64,000 nucleotides of DNA from Hyphomicrobiales bacterium (GCA_017305665.1 JAFKKH010000008.1:1-64000), one strand, 5' to 3'; shown: positions 8,195-16,023, numbered from the stretch's first letter. Notes: generated by a model from the letters alone, not told the origin. A program made the numbers and translations.

Positions 8195-8270
8195 AGTGGT
8201 CTTTCGATTCTAACATTCGCAAGAAGGCTCGCTGAACCGGGATGCGAATGTTAGAATCGAAAGACCACTA
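8195..8270. repeat. Inverted repeat 2: perfect 26-bp arms next to the SDR ribosome site
   Basis: Arms at 8195-8220 and 8244-8269 are exact reverse complements over 26 bp (the palindrome nearly extends to 8270) around a 23-bp spacer. The arm ends with ACCACTA and is directly followed by GGAG (8271-8274), the ribosome site of the SDR gene that starts at 8282. The arm matches that of repeat 1 at about 19 of 26 positions, so both belong to one family. Confidence 0.9.
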
Positions 8271-8281
8271 GGAGACCCCTT

Positions 8282-8962
8282 ATGCACGGAAAAGTCATTG
8301 TCATCACCGGCGCGTCTGGCGCATTGGGCAAGGTGGTCGCGGACGCCGCCATCGCGCGCGGCGCCCGGGTGGCCGGCATCGATCATGCTGCTGCGACGAT
8401 CGGCACGACCGCCGACCGGATCGACCTCGGCCGCGTCGATCTGTCGGATGCTGCACAGGCCGCAAAAGCCATCGACGCGGCCGCATCGCATTTCGGCAAA
8501 CTCGATGCGCTTATCAATATCGCCGGATCGTTTTCGTTTGAGACCGTTTCCGAAGGCGATCCGAAAACATGGCAACGCCTTTACGCCATCAACGTGATGA
8601 CTGCGCTGAACGCCTCGCGGGCCGCGATTCCGCATCTGATTGCTTCAGGCGCCGGACGCATCGTCAATGTCGGCGCGATGGGGGCGTTGCAGGCGGCGGC
8701 GGGCATGGGTCCCTACGCCGCGTCGAAATCCGGCGTGCATCGGCTAACTGAAACGCTGGCGGCCGAACTCAAAGGCAAGGTCACCGTCAATGCGGTGCTG
8801 CCTTCGACCATCGACACCCCTGCCAACCGCAGGGACATGCCCAAGGCGGACTTCTCGGCGTGGGTGACCGCGGACGAACTGGCGAACGTCATCCTGTTTC
8901 TGGCGAGCGATGCCGCGAGCGCCGTGACCGGTGCGCTGCTGCCGGTTCGCGGGCGCGTTTGA
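8282..8962 (+). CDS. SDR family oxidoreductase
   Basis: A 226-residue short-chain dehydrogenase. The NAD(P)-binding TGASGALG motif is at residues 9-16, an NIAG core near 80, and the catalytic YAASK (Tyr-X3-Lys) near residue 149. The C-terminal substrate part is short (classical SDRs are about 250), and the substrate is unknown. The GGAG site is 7 nt upstream of the ATG and directly abuts a 26-bp inverted repeat, so a hairpin in the leader could affect translation. The fabA-like gene lies 190 bp downstream in the same direction. Confidence 0.85.
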   Translation: MHGKVIVITGASGALGKVVADAAIARGARVAGIDHAAATIGTTADRIDLGRVDLSDAAQAAKAIDAAASHFGKLDALINIAGSFSFETVSEGDPKTWQRLYAINVMTALNASRAAIPHLIASGAGRIVNVGAMGALQAAAGMGPYAASKSGVHRLTETLAAELKGKVTVNAVLPSTIDTPANRRDMPKADFSAWVTADELANVILFLASDAASAVTGALLPVRGRV

Positions 8963-9152
8963 ACGGCGGCTCCAACGTATACGTAAGTCTTCCCTTCCCG
9001 ACTGGCAGAAGTAACCTGATCTTAAGGCCCTTATCATTCACTCAAACGGAAGTATCGGCATCGCTTTACTACCCCTGCGCGCGACGATAGATCGAACGGA
9101 ACTTGTCGTGACTATTCCTCTTCCCCGGAATTTCCTGCAGGAAAATCAAAGC

Positions 9153-9683
9153 ATGCACGCACGACGCAGCAGCTATGGCTACGAAGATTTGCTGGCCTGC
9201 GGCCGCGGCGAAATGTTCGGACCCGGCGAGCCGAAACTACCGCTACCGCCGATGCTGATGTTCGATCGCATCACGGAAATCACCGAAGGCGGCGGCAGGT
9301 ACGGGCGCGGATTCGTGCGCACCGAGCTCGACGTCAAGCCCGATCTCTGGTTCTTCCGCTGCCACTTCCAGAACGATCCAGTGATGCCCGGCTGCCTTGG
9401 ACTCGACGGCCTTTGGCAGATGGTTGGCTTCTATCTGGTATGGCTCGGCCGCGATCAGCACGTGCGGGCCCGCGCGCTCGGGCTTGGTGATCTGAAATTC
9501 ACCGGACAGATTCTGCCGCACGTCCGCAACGTCGCCTATACCGTGGACATCAAGCGGGTAATGCGCTCGAAACTGGTGATGGCAATCGCGGACGGCACGG
9601 TGTTCGCCGACGGCGAAGTGATCTATCGCGCCAAGGACCTCCGGCTCGGGCTGTTCAAGCACCTGCCCGGCGTTCCCGATTAA
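9153..9683 (+). CDS. fabA: 3-hydroxydecanoyl-ACP dehydratase / isomerase FabA
   Basis: A 176-residue hotdog-fold enzyme that dehydrates 3-hydroxydecanoyl-ACP and isomerises trans-2- to cis-3-decenoyl-ACP, the entry to anaerobic unsaturated fatty acid synthesis. It aligns end to end with E. coli FabA (172 aa): [11 protein letters not shown] near the start, the active-site His in the [16 protein letters not shown] segment with the second acidic residue following, and [11 protein letters not shown]. The ATG at 9153 matches the family start; GGA lies about 10 nt upstream. It is not followed by fabB as it usually is, but by a convergent GrlR-like gene whose stop overlaps it by 4 nt. Confidence 0.92.
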   Translation: MHARRSSYGYEDLLACGRGEMFGPGEPKLPLPPMLMFDRITEITEGGGRYGRGFVRTELDVKPDLWFFRCHFQNDPVMPGCLGLDGLWQMVGFYLVWLGRDQHVRARALGLGDLKFTGQILPHVRNVAYTVDIKRVMRSKLVMAIADGTVFADGEVIYRAKDLRLGLFKHLPGVPD

Positions 9684-10024
9684 TCGGCAACCAGCAGCCG
9701 CAAGGTCGCCCTGAAACGAATGCTGCGCTTGCCCGCAAGTGCAGTCGCCTCGCCTTCGGCGCTGTCGTCCGTATAGGTGCCAGAAAAGCCGATGCCGACA
9801 TCCTTGCCGCCGAACATTGGGCGCGCGCCATAGGTCGGCGTGTGCTCCTGGTTGGTCAATTCGCCCTTCCACCGGCCATCGGCCGCGGTATAGGAGCCGA
9901 CGTAGTAGAAAAATGCGTCGCCGCCGCGGATCGTGCCATCCCGCAGCACCATGACCCCGGTGTTCTCGCCCCTGATCCCATCGAGCATCTCGATGCGGAG
10001 CGCGTAAAGACCATTCCTGACCAT
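9680..10024 (-). CDS. Single-domain GrlR-like protein
   Basis: A 114-residue protein of one GrlR-like beta-barrel domain: [13 protein letters not shown] at residues 4-16, a [17 protein letters not shown] strand pair near 30-47, and a C-terminal [13 protein letters not shown] strand. It is clearly paralogous to the second domain of the protein at 7314-8018. GrlR folds resemble lipocalins and can bind lipid-like ligands or partner proteins; its target here is unknown. The gene converges on fabA with a 4-nt overlap of the stop codons. Confidence 0.78.
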   Translation of the reverse strand: MVRNGLYALRIEMLDGIRGENTGVMVLRDGTIRGGDAFFYYVGSYTAADGRWKGELTNQEHTPTYGARPMFGGKDVGIGFSGTYTDDSAEGEATALAGKRSIRFRATLRLLVAD

Positions 10025-10178
10025 CCACTTCCACCCGATAGCCGAAGCTTGCGATCCGGCCGCGCCTTGTCCCGCAGGTAACCTAACTCGTGCGGCAAAC
10101 CCCGATCAAATCCGCTCGGTTCGCTGCCTCGCGCACCAACGATCCGGTAAACTTGTCTGAGTCGCCGGAGCCCCGACC

Positions 10179-10844
10179 TTGGAAACCTCGCTCTACCTTC
10201 CCGTGAAGCGCCACCTCGAAAGCCTTGGCTATACTGTCAAAGGCGAGATCGGGGGTTGCGACATGGTGGCGCTGAGCGGCGACGATCCACCGGTCGTCGT
10301 GATCGGCGAATTGAAACTCAGCTTCAATCTCGAACTGATCCTGCAAGGTGTCGAGCGCGCCGGCGCCTGCGACGAGGTCTGGCTCGCCGCCAAACTCTCG
10401 GTGCGTGGCAAGGGACGCGAAAGCGATGCACGTTACCGCAACCTGTGCCGGCGGCTTGGCTTCGGGATGCTTGGCGTAACCGACCGTGGCGGTGTGGAGG
10501 TGCTGGTCGCCCCCTCCACGATCAGTCCGCGACGCAATCCCAAGAAGCGCTCCCGGCTCGTTTCAGAGCACAAGCGCCGCAAGGGCGACCCGGTCGCCGG
10601 TGGCAGTACGCGAACGCCGATCATGACCGCCTATCGTCAGCAGGCGCTAGCCTGCGCCGCGGCAATGACCGCAGGACCGCGCCACGTGCGCGATCTCAGG
10701 CCTGACAACCCTGACGCCGGGAAAATCCTGCTGCATAACGTCTACGGCTGGTTCGACCGCGTCGAGCGCGGCGTTTACACGCTGACCGACGCTGGCCATG
10801 CCGCCCTGAAGCGATGGCCGGAATATGCCGCCGGAACCGCATAG
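10179..10844 (+). CDS. DUF2161 family PDDEXK-fold protein with winged-helix-like tail
   Basis: The 221-residue protein has a PDDEXK nuclease-like core: YTVKGEIGGCDMVAL with the metal-binding Asp near residue 29, then VVIGELKLSF supplying the E-x-K pair near residues 47-49. A basic linker (RRNPKKRSR) leads to a C-terminal region (about 148-215) that looks like a winged helix, with LLHNVYGWFDRVERGVYTLTDAG. The family is annotated as a phosphodiesterase/nuclease domain of unknown role. The start is a TTG with GGAG 9 nt upstream; no other start precedes the conserved ETSLYLPVK. Confidence 0.8.
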   Translation: METSLYLPVKRHLESLGYTVKGEIGGCDMVALSGDDPPVVVIGELKLSFNLELILQGVERAGACDEVWLAAKLSVRGKGRESDARYRNLCRRLGFGMLGVTDRGGVEVLVAPSTISPRRNPKKRSRLVSEHKRRKGDPVAGGSTRTPIMTAYRQQALACAAAMTAGPRHVRDLRPDNPDAGKILLHNVYGWFDRVERGVYTLTDAGHAALKRWPEYAAGTA

Positions 10845-10869
10845 CCCGGCCACAACAGATCGCGGGTTA

Positions 10870-10950
10870 CATCGCAATAGAGGTCGAAAAAACCATGCGC
10901 GCGCCCAAAATGCATGGCTGTATTGCCACATCAAATCCCATATTGCGATG
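10870..10950. repeat. Nested inverted repeats in the leader of the 10996 gene
   Basis: CATCGCAATA at 10870-10879 is the exact reverse complement of TATTGCGATG at 10941-10950. Inside lies a second pair, CCATGC (10893-10898) and GCATGG (10912-10917). The pairs are properly nested and end 46 bp before the next ATG. Function unknown; could be a leader RNA structure or an operator. Confidence 0.4.
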
Positions 10951-10995
10951 CAGCATCGAGTCTTCTAGGTATGCGCCAACCCCTTGAGGCGACCG

Positions 10996-11295
10996 ATGAG
11001 CGAAGACTGGCAGACGAAATACGGCACCCGGCGAGTTCGCCGCGATCCTCCTACGCTGGAGGAAGCCATCTTCGCGGCCACCGGCATCACTGACGATCTC
11101 GACTCGCAGGCCGAGATCGCAGCGGCGCTGATGGGCATGCCGCTCGATGTCGTTCAAGCCGAAGTCAAGAAAGCCGCTCGTGCGGCGGTGCGGTCACCGA
11201 CCACCCGAGTCATCGCCGGCGAACAGGGTGCCCAGCGCTCGGTCGTGGTCGAGCGCCGCGTGGTCCGCAGGTTCGGCAACGACAAGCGGATCTGA
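10996..11295 (+). CDS. Conserved hypothetical protein (99 aa)
   Basis: The start at 10996 is set by GAGG six bases upstream. The 99-residue product has no signal peptide. It has an N-terminal MSEDWQTKYGTRRVRRDPPTLEEAIFAA-like region, a helical middle rich in Ala, and a strongly basic C-terminus (VVVERRVVRRFG) that could bind nucleic acid. I do not recognise a named family; such short proteins occur widely in Bradyrhizobium relatives. It stands between a DUF2161 gene and a convergent GNAT gene. Confidence 0.72.
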   Translation: MSEDWQTKYGTRRVRRDPPTLEEAIFAATGITDDLDSQAEIAAALMGMPLDVVQAEVKKAARAAVRSPTTRVIAGEQGAQRSVVVERRVVRRFGNDKRI

Positions 11296-11354
11296 TCGGT
11301 CGCTCCGCGATCCATTTTCAGCATCAATGACACTGCAACAGATCGCGCCCGCGA

Positions 11355-11918
11355 CTACGCGGCCTCGATCGACTTCAACGATGCACCACGGTTCATCGAA
11401 CGCCCTCCAAACGTCGGCAACGCCAACGGCGTGAGGTCGATGGTCCCGGTGGTTTCGCCCTGACGGAAAGTCAGCCGCGCGCCGAACTTCTGCGCCAGCG
11501 CACGCATCGCCTCGTTGCTGTAACCCGTGGTGATGCGCAGCCGCTCGTATCCCCGCCCCTCGGCTTCCGTGATCAGTCGGCGGAACAGAATGCTGCCAAG
11601 CCCCTTGCGGCGGACATGATGCTCCACACTGAAAGCGATCTCCGGCAGCCCGTCATATGAGGTGTCGGGCTGATGCAACTCTGCGGCTGCAAGGACCTGT
11701 TCGTCCTCGACATAGGCGACCACGACGGTGCCGTCGGCAAGACAGCGCTCGGCATAGGATTCGATGAACCTCTCGTCGATCGCCCCGTTGAAGCGGTCGC
11801 GCCGACTCTCTGCGTCGAGACGCAGCAAATGCGCGCGCAGCAACGGCATCTCACGCGCCGTCAATGTCCGGATTGTGCCCCGCCCGACTGGAGCATGTGG
11901 GGCTGATGCGGCCGTCAT
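11355..11918 (-). CDS. GNAT family N-acetyltransferase
   Basis: A 187-residue GNAT protein. The acetyl-CoA loop is at about residues 108-116 (RRKGLGSILFR, the Q/R-x-x-G-x-G/A motif), preceded by the IAFSVEHHV strand and followed by ITTGYSNEAMRALAQKFG, the typical helix-strand end. The substrate is unknown. The ATG at 11918 has GAGGAG 7 nt upstream, so the upstream in-frame TTG at 11933 was not used. It is monocistronic, convergent to the 99-residue hypothetical gene. Confidence 0.87.
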   Translation of the reverse strand: MTAASAPHAPVGRGTIRTLTAREMPLLRAHLLRLDAESRRDRFNGAIDERFIESYAERCLADGTVVVAYVEDEQVLAAAELHQPDTSYDGLPEIAFSVEHHVRRKGLGSILFRRLITEAEGRGYERLRITTGYSNEAMRALAQKFGARLTFRQGETTGTIDLTPLALPTFGGRSMNRGASLKSIEAA

Positions 11919-12078
11919 GATCTTTCTCCTCAAATCCCTCGAGGAGGCGTCGAATCCCTAGACACCCAATATTGTGCGACGCACCATAATATTCAAGACT
12001 TTAGGCAAATCGGAATCGCGGCAGAAAGCCGCTATCCACCGTCATAAATGGTTAAAAACATTAACTTTTCAGAGCCAG

Positions 12079-12477
12079 TTACAGGACGAGCTGGGTCTGC
12101 GTCACCACCGCGACCAGCTTGCCGTCTTCGGTCTGTAATCGGGTCTGCCAGACCTGGGTGCGGCGGCCGCGATGGACCGGCATTGCGATCGCGATGACTG
12201 TCGTGCCTTCCTTGGCGCCGCCGATGAAATTGGTCTTGCTCTCGATGGTGGTGGTGCCCTTGGCATCGGCAGGCAAATTAATGACGGTTGCCGCAGCTCC
12301 CACCGAATCCGCGAACGCCATCACCGCGCCGCCATGAATGGTGTGGCCGGCGGTGCAAAGATCCGGGCGCACCAGCATCCGCGCCACGACACGATCGAGT
12401 TCGGCCTCGGTGAACGTCACGCCCTTGAGTTCCGCGAACGGCATCTTCATCGACTGGATTTTCTCAAGCGGCGTCAT
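12079..12477 (-). CDS. PaaI family hotdog thioesterase
   Basis: A 132-residue single-hotdog thioesterase. The family helix signature GHTIHGGAVMAFADSVG is at about residues 44-60, and the second strand block IESKTNFIGGAK follows near 78-89. Such enzymes hydrolyse acyl- or phenylacetyl-CoA derivatives as tetramers in the cytoplasm. No phenylacetate genes are nearby, so the substrate is open. It is divergent from the BtuF-like gene, with 59 bp between starts. Confidence 0.88.
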   Translation of the reverse strand: MTPLEKIQSMKMPFAELKGVTFTEAELDRVVARMLVRPDLCTAGHTIHGGAVMAFADSVGAAATVINLPADAKGTTTIESKTNFIGGAKEGTTVIAIAMPVHRGRRTQVWQTRLQTEDGKLVAVVTQTQLVL

Positions 12478-12536
12478 TCAAAACTCCCCGGTTCAGCGCG
12501 GGTGACAAGCGGCCCATTATTTCGCATATCGTCGGC

Positions 12537-13340
12537 ATGCGCCACTTCCCTCCCCGCCGCATCGTGTGCCTCACCGAAGAGACGGTGGAGACGCTCTATC
12601 TGCTCGGCGAACAGGATCGCATTGTCGGCGTCTCCGGCTACGCGGTCCGTCCGCCGCAGGTGCGCCGTGAGAAACCGCGCGTGTCCGCATTCATTTCCGC
12701 GGACGTTCCGAAAATTCTCGCGCTCGAACCCGACCTGGTGCTGGCGTTTTCAGACATGCAGGCCGAAATCACCGCCGAGTTGGTCCGCGCCGGTGTCGCT
12801 GTTCATGTGTTCAATCATCGCGACATCGCAGGAATCATGGCGATGATCCGCACGGTCGGCGCACTGGTAGACGCTGCGGCGCGTGCAGATACGCTCGTTG
12901 CACAATACGAGCGCCGGCTCGCAGACATCGCTGCGACCAGGCGCGCCGCTCCGCGCCCAAAAGTCTATTTCGAGGAATGGGACGATCCGCTCATCAGCGG
13001 CATCGGCTGGGTGTCCGAACTGATCGGGATCGCCGGCGGTGACGATATTTTCCCGGCTCTGCGCGCGCAGAAAGCCGCGAAGGACCGTATCGTCACGCCG
13101 GAGGCCGTGCGTGCGGCGGCACCTGATGTCATTCTGGCTTCATGGTGCGGCAAGAAGGTCGTGCCGGAAAAAATCCGGCAGCGATCCGGCTGGAGCGACA
13201 TTCCCGCCGCACGCAACAATCGCATCGTCGAGATCAAGTCGCCGCTGATCCTGCAGCCGGGCCCTGCGGCGCTGACCGATGGCCTCGACGCCATCGTTGC
13301 GGCGTTGTGGCAAACCCAAGCCAACCGGCAAGACAGCTAG
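12537..13340 (+). CDS. Cobalamin/iron-siderophore-type ABC substrate-binding domain protein without signal peptide
   Basis: The 267-residue protein has the whole BtuF/FepB fold: RRIVCLTEETVETLYLLGE at the start, PKILALEPDLVLAFSDM near 58-74, VFNHRDIAGIMAMIRTVG, and a C-terminal lobe with PEAVRAAAPDVILASW. Family members bind cobalamin or ferric chelates in the periplasm for an ABC importer. Oddly, it starts directly with the domain and has no signal peptide, and no permease or ATPase gene is adjacent. Upstream sequence holds no better start. It could act in the cytoplasm or use another route. Its stop overlaps the M20 gene stop by 4 nt. Confidence 0.85.
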   Translation: MRHFPPRRIVCLTEETVETLYLLGEQDRIVGVSGYAVRPPQVRREKPRVSAFISADVPKILALEPDLVLAFSDMQAEITAELVRAGVAVHVFNHRDIAGIMAMIRTVGALVDAAARADTLVAQYERRLADIAATRRAAPRPKVYFEEWDDPLISGIGWVSELIGIAGGDDIFPALRAQKAAKDRIVTPEAVRAAAPDVILASWCGKKVVPEKIRQRSGWSDIPAARNNRIVEIKSPLILQPGPAALTDGLDAIVAALWQTQANRQDS

Positions 13341-14617
13341 ATCGGCTCGACGCCGCACCACTCCGCGATGAACAGCGCGGTCGCTCGGGTTGATTTCCGT
13401 AACGACTCCAGATCGACATATTCGTTGAAGCCGTGCATGGCGGCACCGCTCGCGCCAAAACACAGACTCGGGATGTTGTAGTTCAACCCGTAGAAGCGCG
13501 TATCGGTCAGCGCGGTGAAAACGAGGTCCGGCGTCGCGCCGCCATAGACCGCATTGTAGGCCTTGCCGAACGCGGCTTCCGGCGCAGCGGAGTCTTTCAG
13601 CTCGTATCCCTCCGACAAAAATCCGGACCACTCCACCTGCGGCGGATTGTTCGACAGGAAGCGGTGATCGCGCGCGGCGGCGGACACGCAAGCGAGGACT
13701 TCCGATTGCGCATCCTTCACCGACCAGCCCGGCAGGATGGCGATACGGCAATCGACATCGCACCACGCCGGCACGCTCGATGCCCAGTCGCCGCCCTTGA
13801 TGATGCCCGGGTTGAAATTGATCGGATGATTGACCGCCTTGAAGTGCTTGTCGCTGGCGGCGCGCTTGTTCCAGTCCTCCTCGAGCTTTTCGAGCGCATG
13901 GATAAGATGATAGGCCGCCGTGATCGCGTTGGAGCCGGAGCCGGCCTCGAACACGTGCACGGGAAATCCGCGCACCCTCAGCCGAAACCAGATCACACCG
14001 ACTTGAGAGCGCACCATCTTGCCGTCCGTCGGCTCAGGAATGAAACAAGCATCGGCGCGGTAGCCGCGCTGCAAGGTCGAGAGCGCCCCGACACCGGTGC
14101 TCTCTTCCTCGATCACGGACTGGAAATGAATCCGCCCGGTCGGCTTCAACCCCGCCGTCTTGATGGCATCGAGCGCATAGAGCGCGCCGATGGTGCCGGA
14201 CTTCATGTCGCAGGCGCCACGGCCGTACATGCGACCGTCTTTGACGACAGGCGAAAACGGCGGTGTCCCCCACATGTCGAGCGGCCCGACAGGGACCACA
14301 TCGCAGTGGCCCTGCAGGATCAGCGATTTGCCGGCGTTGTTGGACGGGCGATAGGTCCCGACGACGGAGCGCGCGCGAGAAAAATCGTGCTCGATCGGAC
14401 CAAAGCCACGCAGTTCCTTGAGATCGTCGACGTTGATATGCCAGTCATCGACCTCATAGCCGCGCTGCCGCAGCAAATCGCCGATCATGTCCTGACACGG
14501 CCCCTCCGCGCCGCGTGTGCTCGGAATGGCGACGAAATCGCGCGTCGTCGCGAGCTGCGCGTCGAAGCCTGCATCAACGGCATCGACGATACGGCGCTGA
14601 TTGTCACTGTTGACCAT
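13337..14617 (-). CDS. M20 family ArgE/DapE-type deacylase
   Basis: A 426-residue metallo-amidohydrolase. The metal site is visible: LQGHCDVVPVG (first His/Asp), YGRGACDMKSG (bridging Asp), and IEEESTGVGA with the general-base Glu pair near residues 166-175. A lid/dimerisation domain follows, then the metal-binding C-terminus with the FGASGAAMHGFNEYVD segment. Members deacylate N-acyl amino acids (ArgE, DapE) or cut related amides; the exact substrate is unknown. It is cytoplasmic and single-gene, converging on the BtuF-like gene. Confidence 0.88.
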   Translation of the reverse strand: MVNSDNQRRIVDAVDAGFDAQLATTRDFVAIPSTRGAEGPCQDMIGDLLRQRGYEVDDWHINVDDLKELRGFGPIEHDFSRARSVVGTYRPSNNAGKSLILQGHCDVVPVGPLDMWGTPPFSPVVKDGRMYGRGACDMKSGTIGALYALDAIKTAGLKPTGRIHFQSVIEEESTGVGALSTLQRGYRADACFIPEPTDGKMVRSQVGVIWFRLRVRGFPVHVFEAGSGSNAITAAYHLIHALEKLEEDWNKRAASDKHFKAVNHPINFNPGIIKGGDWASSVPAWCDVDCRIAILPGWSVKDAQSEVLACVSAAARDHRFLSNNPPQVEWSGFLSEGYELKDSAAPEAAFGKAYNAVYGGATPDLVFTALTDTRFYGLNYNIPSLCFGASGAAMHGFNEYVDLESLRKSTRATALFIAEWCGVEPI

Positions 14618-14754
14618 GTCATTCCTTATTGTGCTGAACTGCGGATGCGGTTTCGGTTCCCATCAATCAATCACACTTTTGGAAAGGATGCAGCCTGCTT
14701 TGAGAATCGCGCGCCCGCCACTACAGTTAGCGAAACGCCATTCCAGGAGGCTTC

Positions 14755-14907
14755 ATGCCGATCAATCGCAACTTGTTGTTCCTGATTATCGGGGCGCTCG
14801 CGGTCGCAGTCGGTGTTCTCGCGTATAATCTCTACGAAGCCAGGAAGGAGCCCAAGGGCGTGCATATCAACGTCGGTCCCGGCGGACTCAAGATCGACAG
14901 CAAATAA
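14755..14907 (+). CDS. Small single-pass membrane protein (50 aa)
   Basis: The ATG at 14755 is preceded by CCAGGAGG at good spacing. The 50-residue product has one transmembrane helix at about residues 7-25 (LLFLIIGALAVAVGVLAY) and a short hydrophilic tail with HINVGPGGLKIDS, which looks like a periplasmic beta-hairpin. I recall similar tiny proteins in Bradyrhizobium relatives, without known function. The next small gene starts 25 bp downstream, so they may be co-transcribed. Confidence 0.75.
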   Translation: MPINRNLLFLIIGALAVAVGVLAYNLYEARKEPKGVHINVGPGGLKIDSK

Positions 14908-14932
14908 ACCGCCCATCATCGCCGAGGCTCCC

Positions 14933-15172
14933 ATGATTTCACGCTATGCCCTGCTCTTCCTATCGTTTGCCCTGACTGGCTTGCTGATGGCCGCATCCGC
15001 AAGCGCCACACAAGTCCGGCGGGAAACCGATATCGTCAATCTGCGACTGGGCGAGCGCATCCTTGTGGACGATGGATCGTGCCCGGCAGGGCAGATCAAG
15101 GAAGTCTTGGGCGCGAAGCTCGCCTCGACCGGGGTCGTGCGCGTTCGCAAATGCATCGCGCGGAAACGGTAA
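14933..15172 (+). CDS. Small secreted protein, DUF6719-like
   Basis: A 79-residue precursor with a signal peptide (residues 1-25, ending ASASA) and a mature part with two cysteines (DDGSCPAGQ and VRKCIARKR), which may form a disulfide. The LRLGERILVDDG stretch is typical of a short alphaproteobacterial secreted family I recall as DUF6719; the family name is moderately certain. It lies 25 bp after the small membrane protein gene and converges on the SDR gene at 15193. Confidence 0.72.
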   Translation: MISRYALLFLSFALTGLLMAASASATQVRRETDIVNLRLGERILVDDGSCPAGQIKEVLGAKLASTGVVRVRKCIARKR

Positions 15173-15192
15173 GGAGTCGCGCGTGAACCGAT

Positions 15193-16023
15193 CTAGGTTC
15201 GCGCAGGCTCGCTTGGCGGCACCGGTGAAGCCTGGCTGCCTGCTGTTGCGCCGCCGTCGATCGGTAGCGTGACGCCGGTGATCCAGCGCGACTCGTCGCT
15301 GGCCAGGAACAGCGCGCCGTAGCCGATATCCCAGCCGGTCCCTTCAGTGCCCAATAGTGTGCGCTCGCTGCGCGCCTTGCGCATCTCCGGCGTCATGCCG
15401 CGCGAGGCGACCATCGGCGTATAGACGGTGCCCGGCGCGATGCAGTTCACCCGAATGCCCTGCCGGCCGTGATGCGCGGCCATGGCGCGCGTCAGGCTGA
15501 TGACCGCGCCCTTGGAGGTGGGATACAGCAGGCTCGGATGGCCGCCCTGCAGACCGGCGACGGATGTCAGATTGATAATGGAGCCGCCGCCGCTCCGGAC
15601 CATCTCCGGAATGGTATGTTTGGCCATCAGCATCATCGAGGCAACGTTGACGCGCATGGCATGGTCCCATGCCTCGGGATCGACCTCGAGCGCATTGCCA
15701 CGTGGTCCGGTGATGCCGACATTGTTGACGAGAACGTCCAGCCGGCCCCACGATTCAACCGTGCGCGCGACGATCGCCTTGCAGGAGACGTCATCGCTCA
15801 CGTCGCCTTTGACGATCTCGCAGGCGCCGCCTTCGGCCTCGATCATGGCGGCGGTCGTCTGCGCCCATTCCACGACGGCGTCGACAAGCATGACCCGCGC
15901 GCCATGCCGCGCCAGGATGATCGCGGTTGCGCGACCGTTGCCGATGCCGTCCGCACGCGAACCGGCGCCGGTGACAATGGCAACTTTGCCCTGAAGACGG
16001 TTGTCCCGATGGATGTCTGCCAT
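15193..16023 (-). CDS. SDR family oxidoreductase
   Basis: A 276-residue classical short-chain dehydrogenase. The nucleotide motif is a long variant, TGAGSRADGIGNGRA (about residues 17-31), followed by NNVG near 100, a Ser in the NLTSVAG strand, and the catalytic YPTSK near 165. The C-terminus has the WITGVTLPIDGGA ending. Substrate unknown. I placed the start at 16023 because GGAG lies 8 nt upstream; the longer frame to 16086 lacks a site. The stop codon lies within a palindrome shared with the convergent small gene. Confidence 0.88.
   Translation of the reverse strand: MADIHRDNRLQGKVAIVTGAGSRADGIGNGRATAIILARHGARVMLVDAVVEWAQTTAAMIEAEGGACEIVKGDVSDDVSCKAIVARTVESWGRLDVLVNNVGITGPRGNALEVDPEAWDHAMRVNVASMMLMAKHTIPEMVRSGGGSIINLTSVAGLQGGHPSLLYPTSKGAVISLTRAMAAHHGRQGIRVNCIAPGTVYTPMVASRGMTPEMRKARSERTLLGTEGTGWDIGYGALFLASDESRWITGVTLPIDGGATAGSQASPVPPSEPART

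Noticed and set aside
8098-8270. Inverted repeats read as insertion-sequence ends
   Set aside because: No transposase fragment lies between or beside them and no target-site duplication is visible; a small palindromic repeat family fits better.
7314-10024. Type III secretion island suggested by GrlR
   Set aside because: No secretion, chaperone, effector or grlA-like gene is present anywhere in the window.
12046-12070. TTAA pairs near the thioesterase gene end as a regulator site
   Set aside because: Spacing does not fit CtrA and the position is past the gene's end rather than in a promoter.
15179-15204. Hairpin GCGCG(T)GAACC / GGTTCGCGC as a terminator between convergent genes
   Set aside because: The stem has a bulge and there is no T-run on either strand, so I did not list it as a terminator, although it may still help end transcription.
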